Below are positions 51,549 to 59,847 of a stretch of DNA of 64,000 nt, piece after piece. The DNA is taken from assembly GCF_000308475.2 (NCBI RefSeq), contig NZ_BAFT02000063.1, positions 1-64,000 of the forward strand, in the 5' to 3' direction. Numbering within the stretch: the first letter of the stretch is position 1; every line of letters starts with the position of its first letter. The position numbers were made by a program, and so were the translations under genes. The notes beneath the pieces were generated by a model that ran no database searches, was not told the DNA's origin, and worked only from the letters and a program-made list of their open reading frames with translations. The DNA comes from Nocardia brasiliensis NBRC 14402 (lineage in GTDB: Bacteria; Actinomycetota; Actinomycetes; Mycobacteriales; Mycobacteriaceae).

Positions 51549-52825
51549 CCAGTCCGAGCGCCGCGTCCGCCGGTTTCGGCGGCTGCCCCGTGCAGCCCCA
51601 GTCCGCCGTCCCGCTCAGCGGTCCGCGCTTCCACACCGATCCGCAGCATCTGTACCGCGAGATGCGCCGCGAACACGGGCCGGTCGTCGCCGTCGAGTTG
51701 CCCGGCGACGTGCCCGCGTGGCTGGTCATCGGCTACCGCGAACTGCATCAGGTGACCAGCGATCCGGAGCTGTTCCCGCGCGACGTCAGCCTGTGGAACC
51801 AATGGCCGAACATTCCGGAGGACTGGCCGCTGCTGCCGATGGTCGGCCAGCCGCGGCCGTCGATCTATTTCACCGCGGGCGCCGAACACCGCAGGCATCT
51901 GGCGATGGTCGAGCCCGCGCTGGATTCGGTCGACCCGTTCGAATTGCGCCGCACCTGTGAGGAATTGGCGGACCGGCTGATCGACGGCTTCTGCGGGCGC
52001 GGCGAAGCCGACCTGGTCGCCGAGTTCGCGGTCCTGATGCCCGTGCTCGCGCTGGCCTGGGCACTCGGTTTCCCGGACGAGGACGGGCCGCGGCTCGCGT
52101 GGAGCATGAAGGCGCTCGCCGACGGCGGCGCCGACGCGCAGGCCGCGTACGGCCGCTACTACGAGCAGATGATGCAGGTGCTCGCGGCCAAAAAGGCCAG
52201 GCCCGGAAACGATCTGGTGTCGCGCATGCTCGCGCACCCCGGGCAGTTCACCGACGAGGAATACGTGCAGGACCTCATGGCCGTCACCGCCGCGGGCCAC
52301 CTGCCGACCGCCGACTGGATCGGCAACTCGGTGCGCCTGATGCTCACCGACGACCGGTTCGCCGCCGCGCTGGGCGGTGGCCGCCGCAGCATCGGTGAGG
52401 CGATGAACGAGGTGCTCTGGGAGGACACCCCGACGCAGATCCTCGCCGGGCGCTGGGCCGCACGCGATACCCGGTTGGCGGACAAGGTGATTCGTTCCGG
52501 CGACATGCTGCTGCTCGGGCTCGCCGCGGCCAATGCCGACCCGCACGTGCGCCAGCACCTCGCCGACGGTGCGGCGACGGCACACGCGGGAAACAGCGCG
52601 CACTTCGCGTTCAGCTACGGCGAATACCGCTGCCCGTTCCCCGCCCAGCAACTGGCCGAGATCATCGCGCGGACCAGCATCGAGGTGCTGCTCGACCGGC
52701 TGCCCGACATCGATCTCATGGTGCCCGCGCAGAACCTGGTCCGGCGGCCGTCGGCCTTCCTGCGCGGCATGACGTCCTTGCCGGTTCGATTCACACCAGT
52801 TCGTGCAGTTGGAGGTACCCCGTGA
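51545..52825 (+). CDS. CYP157-like cytochrome P450 lacking the ExxR arginine
   Basis: 426-aa P450. The heme Cys motif is FSYGEYRCP with Cys at about 363. The K-helix, where nearly all P450s have ExxR, reads EVLW (about 289-292): the arginine is replaced by tryptophan. The I-helix AAGHLPTADW lacks the acid-Thr pair. Loss of ExxR is the known peculiarity of the CYP157 family, which is found as a conservon-linked partner of CYP154 in Streptomyces. Catalytic ability is uncertain; it may be a structural partner. The ATG overlaps the cvnD stop and its stop overlaps the next P450 start. Confidence 0.87.
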   Translation: MTSPSAASAGFGGCPVQPQSAVPLSGPRFHTDPQHLYREMRREHGPVVAVELPGDVPAWLVIGYRELHQVTSDPELFPRDVSLWNQWPNIPEDWPLLPMVGQPRPSIYFTAGAEHRRHLAMVEPALDSVDPFELRRTCEELADRLIDGFCGRGEADLVAEFAVLMPVLALAWALGFPDEDGPRLAWSMKALADGGADAQAAYGRYYEQMMQVLAAKKARPGNDLVSRMLAHPGQFTDEEYVQDLMAVTAAGHLPTADWIGNSVRLMLTDDRFAAALGGGRRSIGEAMNEVLWEDTPTQILAGRWAARDTRLADKVIRSGDMLLLGLAAANADPHVRQHLADGAATAHAGNSAHFAFSYGEYRCPFPAQQLAEIIARTSIEVLLDRLPDIDLMVPAQNLVRRPSAFLRGMTSLPVRFTPVRAVGGTP

Positions 52826-54039
52826 CGGAAACATGCCCATTCGCCATCGATCCCATGGTCGGTGACCTGGACGGCGAGACCGCACACCTGCGGGCCGCGG
52901 GCCCGATCACCCGGATCGAACTGCTCGGCGTGCCCGCCTGGACCGTCACCGAACACGCCGTCGCCCGGCAACTGCTCGTCGATCCGCGGCTGATCAAGGA
53001 CATCAACGGCTGGTCGCTGTGGAACTCCGGGGTGGTGACCCGGCAGTGGCCGCTGATCGGGATGATCGACGCCGGGCGTTCCATGTTCACCGTGGACGGC
53101 GCCGAGCATCGACGGTTGCGGATCAAGACCACCCAGGCGCTCTCGCCGCGGCGGCTCGAAGACATCCGGCCGGTGGTCGAGCGGCTGACCGCCGAACTGC
53201 TCGACGATCTCGAGGCCGCGGGCGCCGGCGGTGCGGTCGTCGACCTCAAGCAGGTGTTCGCCTACCCGCTGCCGATGCGCGTCGTCAGCGAGCTGATGGG
53301 CGTAGACCGCGCCGACCATCCCATGCTGCTGGACTGGTACAAGGCGTTCTTCTCGCTGCTCACCCCGCAGGACGAGCGACTACGGGTGATCGACGAAATG
53401 GACTCCTACTACACCGATCTGGTGCGCAAGAAGACCGCCGACCCCACCGACGACCTCACCACCGCGCTGATCTTCGCCGACGACGGCGGCGAGCCGCTCA
53501 CCGAAGAAGAAGTCGTGGGCAACCTCAAGGCTCTCGTTGCGGCCGGACACGAAACCACCGTCGGCCTCATTCTCAACGCCGTGCGCGCCCTGCTGGCCCG
53601 GCCCGAACAGCTCGCCAAGGTCCGCGGCGGCGACTTCGAATGGAAAGCGGCCGTGGAGGAAACGCTGCGCTGGGACAGCCCCGTCACCCACCTGCTGATG
53701 CGTTTCGCCACCGAAGACATCACTGTCGGCGACACGGTGATCGAAAAGGGCGACGGAGTCGTCATGTCCTACCGCGCCATCGGCCGCGACACCGCCGTAC
53801 ACGGCGTGGACTCCGACGATTTCGACCTCACCCGACCAACCGCGCACCGCCACATGACTTTCGGGCACGGCCCGCACATCTGCCCCGGCGCCGCCCTGTC
53901 CCGCCTCGAAGCAGGCGTCGCCCTCCCCGCCCTCTTCGCCCGCTTCCCGAACCTGCGCCTCGCCGTCCCCCCGGCAGAAATCCGCAACCTCCCCGTCCTC
54001 ACCCAAAACGACCTGGCCACCTTCCCCGTGCACGTGTGA
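52822..54039 (+). CDS. CYP154-like cytochrome P450
   Basis: 405-aa soluble P450 with complete motifs: I-helix AAGHETTVGL with the proton-relay Glu-Thr, K-helix ETLR (ExxR, E280-R283), and heme-binding FGHGPHICPGAAL with Cys about 354. The family is likely CYP154, paired with CYP157 in actinobacterial conservons. CYP154C-type enzymes from Nocardia can hydroxylate steroids, which suggests but does not prove a steroid or terpenoid substrate. The GTG start overlaps the previous gene. A redox partner is not encoded nearby. Confidence 0.88.
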   Translation: MTETCPFAIDPMVGDLDGETAHLRAAGPITRIELLGVPAWTVTEHAVARQLLVDPRLIKDINGWSLWNSGVVTRQWPLIGMIDAGRSMFTVDGAEHRRLRIKTTQALSPRRLEDIRPVVERLTAELLDDLEAAGAGGAVVDLKQVFAYPLPMRVVSELMGVDRADHPMLLDWYKAFFSLLTPQDERLRVIDEMDSYYTDLVRKKTADPTDDLTTALIFADDGGEPLTEEEVVGNLKALVAAGHETTVGLILNAVRALLARPEQLAKVRGGDFEWKAAVEETLRWDSPVTHLLMRFATEDITVGDTVIEKGDGVVMSYRAIGRDTAVHGVDSDDFDLTRPTAHRHMTFGHGPHICPGAALSRLEAGVALPALFARFPNLRLAVPPAEIRNLPVLTQNDLATFPVHV

Positions 54040-54079
54040 GACGCACCCCAGCGCTCGGCAAGCGCCGCGGATGCCGTGC

Positions 54080-56296
54080 TCACTCCGCGAGGAGTTTGCC
54101 TGCGGCGGTTTCGATTTTGGTTTCGTCGAGTAGGACGGTGTCGGCGGCGGGGCCCAGGGGGATGAAGGTGTCTTCGCTGGTTACTCGGGCCAGGCGGCCG
54201 TCGAAGGAGGCGTCTAGGAGGGCGGCGTAGACGGATTCGGAAACGCCGCCGCTGCGGCGGGTTTCGTCGGCGATGAGGACGCGGCCGGTGGCGCGGGCAT
54301 GGTGGAGGAGGTCGTCGACGGGGAGGGGGGAGAGCCAGCGCAGGTCCAGGACGCGGGCGTGGATGCCGCGCGCGGCGAGGCGACGGGCCACGCGCAAGCT
54401 CATCGGGACGCCGTTGGCGAAGCTGACGATTGTGAGATCGGTGCCGTCGCCGTACACCCGGGCGCGGCCGATATCGACGTGCTCGGTGTCGGAAACCGGT
54501 GCGAGCCAACCGTTGTCGCCCGCCTCGTACAGATCGCGGGTGTGGTACAGGGCGATCGGCTCGAGGTAGACGCACACGCGGCCGTCGACGCGGGCCGCCG
54601 ACACACAGGTGCGCAGCAGGGCGGCGGCGTCGTCGGCGCGGGACGGGGACGCGACGACGACGCCGGGGATATCGCGCAGTGCGGCGATCGAGTTGTCGTT
54701 GTGGAAGTGCCCGCCGAAACCCTTCTGGTAGGCGTAGCCCGCGATCCGCACCACCATCGGATTGTGGTACTGCCCAGCGGAAAAGAACGACAGGGTGGCC
54801 GCTTCGCCGCGCAACTGATCGGCCGCGTTGTGCACGTACGCCAGATACTGGATCTCCGGAATCGGCACGAATCCGGCCAGTGCGGCACCGAGCGCGGTGC
54901 CGAGGACGCTCTGCTCGTCGAGCAACGTGTCGAAGACCCGGCGCCGCCCGAACTGCTTCTGCAACCCCTTGGTCGCCCCGTACACGCCACCCTTGCGCCC
55001 GACGTCCTCGCCGAACACCAGCACATCCCGGTCCCGCGCCAGCAACCGCGCCAGCGTGCGATTGACCGCGAGTCCGAGCGTCACCGATTCTTCGCCGCCC
55101 ACAATAGCTTTCGTGCTCGGAGTGACCGCGGTGGGGCGGAGGGCGTCGGCGCGGATGCGGTCGGGGCGGGTGGGGGCGAGCGGAGCGATGACGGCGGGTG
55201 CGGAGTCCAGTTTGGGTTCGCGCCAGACCTCTTCGGCGGTGGTGGCGACGCGGTGGGCGATGGCGTCGTAGCGGTCGAGAAGCTCGGTGGGGGTGGCGAC
55301 GCCCGCGGCGACGAGGAGGCGGGCGGTGGCCACGAGCGGATCCCGCAGCAGGTCGGCGGTGATGTCGGCGGGTTTGCGGTAGGCGGCTTCGACGTCGGAG
55401 CCGGCGTGACCCATCAGGCGCACGGTGCGCAGCCGCAGGAACGCGGGCCTGCGGTGCTCGCGGACCCAGTCGGCGGCGGCGCTCGCGGTGGTCAGCGCGT
55501 CGACGGCATCGCAGCCGTCGGCATCGAAATACGCCAGGCCGGGCCGTGATCCGTACGCCTGCAGGATCCAGTCCGGGGGAGTGGGCACGCTGATGCCGAT
55601 GCCGTTGTCCTCGCACAGGAACAGCAGCGGCAGCGCAACCCCTTGCCGCGCGGTGTGGATCGCCGAATTGATCGCGCCGGTCGCGGTGGAGTGATTGGCC
55701 GAGGCGTCCCCGAAACTGCACAGCACCACCGCATCCGACGGCCATTCGCTCGAAATGCCCAGCCGCGCCGAACGATCGATGGCGAACGCGAGTCCTACCG
55801 CGCGCGGCAGATGTGAGGCGATGGTGGAGGTCTGCGGTATGATGCTCGCGGCCTTGCTGCCGAAAACCTTGTGCCGACCTCCGGAAATCGGGTCGGCGGC
55901 CGCCGCGACGATGCCGAGCAGCACGTCCCGGATCGGGTCGAGACCGGGCACGCGCCGGGCGCGCTGGACGAAGAACCCGCCCGACCGATAGTGCAGCAGC
56001 GCCGGATCGTCCACGCGCAGCACCGATCCGAGCGCCGCGTTGCCCTCGTGCCCCGACGAGCCGATGCTGTAATACCCCCGCTTACTCGCCCCCAATTGCC
56101 GTGCGGCCAGGTCCAGCTGCCTGCTCGTCGCCTGGGACTCGAACAGCTCCAGCAGGGTCACCCCGCTGATGCCCGGCGCGACCTCGAGGCCCGCCGCGCG
56201 GCGCACCCCCGGGGGCAATGCGGCGACCGCCGCCCGAAACCGTTCGTCAAGAATCTTGCCCGGACTCGCCCCGGAAACAGCTTCCCGCTCGCTCAC
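54080..56296 (-). CDS. Fused alpha-beta 2-oxoacid dehydrogenase E1 (TPP-dependent)
   Basis: 738-aa single-chain E1. The alpha part (about 20-400) has the thiamine diphosphate motif CSFGDASANHSTATGAINSA...CEDNGIGIS (positions quoted with a gap) and RLRTVRLMGHAGSDVEAAYR. The beta part (about 415-738) has VLVFGEDVGRKGGVYGATKGL, FDTLLDEQSVLGTALGAALAG, and FHNDNSIAALRDIPG. Such fused enzymes resemble branched-chain 2-oxoacid dehydrogenase E1. No lipoyl E2 or E3 gene is adjacent, so the partner must be elsewhere. The GTG start at 56296 is used; a longer frame to 56755 is Pro/Arg-rich noise. It is convergent with the second P450. Confidence 0.87.
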   Translation of the reverse strand: MSEREAVSGASPGKILDERFRAAVAALPPGVRRAAGLEVAPGISGVTLLELFESQATSRQLDLAARQLGASKRGYYSIGSSGHEGNAALGSVLRVDDPALLHYRSGGFFVQRARRVPGLDPIRDVLLGIVAAAADPISGGRHKVFGSKAASIIPQTSTIASHLPRAVGLAFAIDRSARLGISSEWPSDAVVLCSFGDASANHSTATGAINSAIHTARQGVALPLLFLCEDNGIGISVPTPPDWILQAYGSRPGLAYFDADGCDAVDALTTASAAADWVREHRRPAFLRLRTVRLMGHAGSDVEAAYRKPADITADLLRDPLVATARLLVAAGVATPTELLDRYDAIAHRVATTAEEVWREPKLDSAPAVIAPLAPTRPDRIRADALRPTAVTPSTKAIVGGEESVTLGLAVNRTLARLLARDRDVLVFGEDVGRKGGVYGATKGLQKQFGRRRVFDTLLDEQSVLGTALGAALAGFVPIPEIQYLAYVHNAADQLRGEAATLSFFSAGQYHNPMVVRIAGYAYQKGFGGHFHNDNSIAALRDIPGVVVASPSRADDAAALLRTCVSAARVDGRVCVYLEPIALYHTRDLYEAGDNGWLAPVSDTEHVDIGRARVYGDGTDLTIVSFANGVPMSLRVARRLAARGIHARVLDLRWLSPLPVDDLLHHARATGRVLIADETRRSGGVSESVYAALLDASFDGRLARVTSEDTFIPLGPAADTVLLDETKIETAAGKLLAE

Positions 56297-56612
56297 GGCC
56301 CCACTGTATCCCCCCCGCCGACGATTATGCGCGCCATCCCCGATCCTGCCGAACTTTTTCCTGCCGCTACACCGTAACGCCGGATATGCAGCCAGACTCC
56401 GGGGGAGAGCACGCTCGACCCCGGCCAGCGCCGTAGGCGCACCGCGTTCGTTGTCCCGCGCGCAATTTGGTGCGCCGCGCGCGTGTCCTTCGACTGACGC
56501 GCGCGCGGCGCTGAAACGTGCGGGGCGCCGGAATGTGCGCGGCGCCGAAAAACGCGCGCTGTCGCCGTCGAGCAGGCGACCCCGCCGTCCGGGGACGGCG
56601 GGGTGCGATTCC
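56297..56612. other. Spacer between E1 and pgl genes
   Basis: 316 bp. No gene is supported. It contains the upstream region of the E1 gene (TGCCGAACTTTTTCC) and the terminator of the pentose-phosphate operon at 56579-56604. Confidence 0.5.
56579..56604 (-). terminator. Terminator of the pentose-phosphate operon
   Basis: ACCCCGCCGTCC and GGACGGCGGGGT form a perfect 12-bp stem with a 2-base loop, 9 bp after the pgl stop codon on the minus strand. There is no T-tract. Confidence 0.75.
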
Positions 56613-57386
56613 TCAGTCGGGGAGCTGGAGGGCGGAGGCGGCGGGCTGGTCGAGCAGCCAGGTGGTGGATTCGAGGCCGACAGCACCTGCGGCGGGAATG
56701 TCGACGGGGTCGGCGCCGGCGATGGCGGCGGCGACGGCCTCGGCCTTGGCGGCACCGCCGACGACCAGGACGACGTGGCGGGTGCGGCGGATCGCGGGGA
56801 CCGTGAGGGTGACCCGGACCGGCGGCGGCTTGGGCGAATTCGTCACGGCGACAACGAGTTCGTGGTCTTCGCGGACCGCGTCGGTGTCGGGGAACAGGGA
56901 GTTGACGTGCCCCTCGCCGCCCATGCCGAGCAGGTGCAGGTCGAAGGCGCCGTGTTCGGCGAGGTAGGCGTGGACCGCGGCGGAGTATTCGGCGGCGGCC
57001 TCGATCGGGTCGGGATATTCGCCGTCGGAGGCCGCGACCGGATGCACGCGGGCCGGATCGACCGGGACATGGTCGAGCAGGGCCTGGCGGGCTTGCAGGT
57101 CGTTGCGTTCACCGTCGGCGGCGGGCACGAATCGTTCGTCGCCCCAGAACACGTCGAGCTGGGACCAGTCGATGGCGCCGGGGGCTTTGCGTACCACCTC
57201 GAGCAGGCCGATGCCGGTGCCACCACCGGTCAGCACCACGGAGGCGGAGCCGCGGGCGGCCTGGGCCGCGACCACGACGTCGACGAATTTGGCGGCCGCG
57301 GCGGCGACCAGCGAGTCGGTGTCCACGTGGACCTCGACGGTGTCGCTGGCGGAGGTGTCGTTGTCCTGCGTTCCGGTTTCACTCAT
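56613..57386 (-). CDS. pgl: 6-phosphogluconolactonase
   Basis: 257-aa enzyme (also called devB) hydrolysing 6-phosphogluconolactone, the second step of the oxidative pentose-phosphate pathway. VVLTGGGTGIGLLEVVRKAP, WSQLDVFWGDERFVPAADGERN, HLLGMGGEGHVNSLFP and the C-terminal hydrophobic region fit the family. The start ATG overlaps the opcA stop by eight bases. Last gene of the operon; a terminator follows. Confidence 0.94.
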   Translation of the reverse strand: MSETGTQDNDTSASDTVEVHVDTDSLVAAAAAKFVDVVVAAQAARGSASVVLTGGGTGIGLLEVVRKAPGAIDWSQLDVFWGDERFVPAADGERNDLQARQALLDHVPVDPARVHPVAASDGEYPDPIEAAAEYSAAVHAYLAEHGAFDLHLLGMGGEGHVNSLFPDTDAVREDHELVVAVTNSPKPPPVRVTLTVPAIRRTRHVVLVVGGAAKAEAVAAAIAGADPVDIPAAGAVGLESTTWLLDQPAASALQLPD

Positions 57387-58299
57387 AGGTCACCTTCTCG
57401 ATTCCGGCGAGAGCTTCTGCATAGATCTCATCGGCGTCGAGTCTACGCAGCTCCTCCGCGAGGCAGTCCCGAGTTTCCCGGCGGGCCAAGGCAATTCGCT
57501 GGTCAGGGTCGCCGGTGCGGGTCAGCGTCGCGGTGCGCCCGGTCTGCGGGCGTTCGATCGCGACGGACACCGACGGCCGGTGGATCTCGACCTTGAGCGC
57601 GCCGGAGCGGCGGCGCACCGGGCAGTCCAGGCGGATGGCGAGCCAGCCCGCGAGGATGTCCAGCGCCGGTTCGTTGCGCAGCCCGGAGACGAGCACCGAT
57701 TCGACCGGCTCGTACGGCGGTTCGTCCAGCGCGGCGGCGAGCAGCGCGCGCCAGTAGGTGATCCGGCTCCATGCCAGATCGGTATCGCCGGTGGAGTAGG
57801 ACTCGAGCCGCTTCTTGATCGTCGCCTGCGGATCGGCCGCGAAGGTGGCGTCGGTGATGCGCCGGGTCGCCAAGCGCCCCACCGAATCCTTGGACGGGAA
57901 CTCCGGGGCTCCGCGCGGCCACCAGGCCACCACGGGGGTGTCCGGCAGCAGGAACGGGATGACGACGCTGCTCTCGTGATTGATCAGCTCGCCCTGCAAC
58001 CGCAGCACGATCACCTCGGCCGCGCCCGCGTCGCCGCCGACCCGGATCTGAGCGTCCAGCCGGGTCTCGGCCTCCCGGTCGCCGCGCGCGAGCACGACCA
58101 CCCGGCAAGGGTGTTCGCGGCTGGCGTCGTTGGCGGCGTCGATCGCGTCCTCGGCCTCGGAACTGTCCAGCGTGCACACCACCAGGGTGAGCACCCGCAT
58201 CATGGTGATCACGCCGTTGCTCTCGCGCAGCTGCACGATCCGCTTGGTGACCTCGCCGGTGGTGGTGTCCGGCATATCGATGATCATGGCCGCCGCCAT
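57379..58299 (-). CDS. opcA: Glucose-6-phosphate dehydrogenase assembly protein OpcA
   Basis: 306-aa OpcA. In cyanobacteria and actinobacteria OpcA binds Zwf and is needed for its activity or assembly. Recognisable parts are MIIDMPDTTTGEVTKRIVQL, RESNGVITMMRVLTLVV, VIPFLLPDTPVVAWWPRGAP and DLAWSRITYWRALLAAALDE. It overlaps zwf by 16 bases and pgl by eight, giving tight translational coupling with its partner enzyme. Confidence 0.93.
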   Translation of the reverse strand: MAAAMIIDMPDTTTGEVTKRIVQLRESNGVITMMRVLTLVVCTLDSSEAEDAIDAANDASREHPCRVVVLARGDREAETRLDAQIRVGGDAGAAEVIVLRLQGELINHESSVVIPFLLPDTPVVAWWPRGAPEFPSKDSVGRLATRRITDATFAADPQATIKKRLESYSTGDTDLAWSRITYWRALLAAALDEPPYEPVESVLVSGLRNEPALDILAGWLAIRLDCPVRRRSGALKVEIHRPSVSVAIERPQTGRTATLTRTGDPDQRIALARRETRDCLAEELRRLDADEIYAEALAGIEKVTYE

Positions 58300-59843
58300 T
58301 CCCGCCCGGTGCGGGCGAGCATCTCGTCGGCCGAGGCCGGACCCCAGGTGCCCGCCTCGTAGGGTTCGGGCTTGCCTTCGGTGGACCAGTGCTCGAGCAC
58401 CGGATCCAGGATGCTCCAGGACAATTCGACCTCCGCGTTCACCGGGAACAGCGACGGCACCCCGAGCAGCACGTCGAGGATCAGGCGCTCGTAGGCCTCG
58501 GGGGAGGATTCGGTGAACGCCTCGCCGTAGCTGAAGTCCATGTTGACGTCGCGCACCTCCATGCTCGACCCCGGCACCTTCGAGCCGAACCGGGTGGTGA
58601 TGCCCTCGTCCGGCTGCACCCGGATGACCAGGGCGTTCTGCCCGAGATCCTCGGTCATGGTCTGGTCGAAGGGCAGGTGCGGCGCGCGCTTGAACATCAC
58701 CGCGATCTCGGTGACCCTGCGGCCCAAGCGTTTTCCGGTGCGCAGATAGAACGGCACGCCCGCCCAGCGCCGCGTGTCGACCTCCAGGGTGATCGCGGCG
58801 TAGGTCTCGGTGCGCGATTGCGGGTCGAAACCCTCCTCATCGAGCAGGCCCACCACGTGCTCGCCGCCCTGCCAGCCTTCGGCGTACTGTCCACGCGCCG
58901 TCGTCTCGTCGAGCGGCTCGACGAGTTTGGTGGCGGAGAGCACCTTGATCTTCTCGGCCTGTAACTGCTTGGGCTGGAAGCTGATCGGCTCTTCCATCGC
59001 GGTGAGCGCGAGCAATTGCAGCAGATGGTTCTGGATCACGTCGCGGGCGGCGCCGATGCCGTCGTAATAGCCTGCGCGCCCGCCCAATCCGATGTCCTCG
59101 GCCATGGTGATCTGCACATGGTCGACGTAGTTGGCGTTCCAGATCGGATCGTAGAGCTGGTTGGCGAAGCGCAGCGCCAGGATGTTCTGCACCGTCTCTT
59201 TGCCGAGATAGTGGTCGATGCGGAACACCGTCTCCTCCGGGAACACCCGGTTGACCAGCGCGTTGAGCTCCTGGGCGCTCTCCAGGTCGTGCCCGAACGG
59301 CTTCTCGATCACCACACGCCGCCACGGCTTGCGGCCCGCCGCGTCGGTCGTGGTCGGTTGTGCGAGACCGTGTTCGGAGAGCTGGTCGAGCACGACGGGG
59401 AACATGTTCGGCGGAATCGACAGGTAGAAGGCGTGATTCCCGCCGGTGCCGCGATCCTTGTCCAGCTTGGCCAAGGTGTCGGACAGCGTGGCGAACGCGC
59501 TGTCGTCGTCGAAGGAGCCCTGCACGAAGCGGATGCCCTCGGCCAGGTGATCCCAGACCTCCTGCCGGAACGGCGTGCGCGCGTGCGCCTTCACCGCGTC
59601 GAGCACGACCTCGGCGAAGTCCTCGTCCGCGTAGTCGCGCCGGGCGAAGCCGACCAGCGCGAAACCCGGGGGCAGCAGCCCCCGGTTCGCGAGGTCGTAG
59701 ATGGCCGGCATCAACTTTTTCCGGGACAGGTCACCGGTGACACCGAAGATCACCATGCTGCACGGGCCCGCGATGCGCGGCACCCGCTTGTCCCGCTCGT
59801 CGCGCAGCGGGTTCTGCCAGGTCTGAGTTTTCGGGCCGGCCAT
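58284..59843 (-). CDS. zwf: Glucose-6-phosphate 1-dehydrogenase
   Basis: 519-aa NADP-dependent enzyme opening the oxidative pentose-phosphate pathway. The nucleotide motif IFGVTGDLSRKKLMPAIYDL and the substrate-binding active site RIDHYLGKETVQNILALRFAN (quoted across about residues 205-225 as RIDHYLGKE and NILALRFAN) are clear, as are VIEKPFGHDLESA and the C-terminal RLILDVLLGV. Actinobacterial homologues need OpcA. The start ATG is four bases after the tal stop. Confidence 0.96.
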   Translation of the reverse strand: MAGPKTQTWQNPLRDERDKRVPRIAGPCSMVIFGVTGDLSRKKLMPAIYDLANRGLLPPGFALVGFARRDYADEDFAEVVLDAVKAHARTPFRQEVWDHLAEGIRFVQGSFDDDSAFATLSDTLAKLDKDRGTGGNHAFYLSIPPNMFPVVLDQLSEHGLAQPTTTDAAGRKPWRRVVIEKPFGHDLESAQELNALVNRVFPEETVFRIDHYLGKETVQNILALRFANQLYDPIWNANYVDHVQITMAEDIGLGGRAGYYDGIGAARDVIQNHLLQLLALTAMEEPISFQPKQLQAEKIKVLSATKLVEPLDETTARGQYAEGWQGGEHVVGLLDEEGFDPQSRTETYAAITLEVDTRRWAGVPFYLRTGKRLGRRVTEIAVMFKRAPHLPFDQTMTEDLGQNALVIRVQPDEGITTRFGSKVPGSSMEVRDVNMDFSYGEAFTESSPEAYERLILDVLLGVPSLFPVNAEVELSWSILDPVLEHWSTEGKPEPYEAGTWGPASADEMLARTGREWRRP

Positions 59844-59847
59844 CGGG

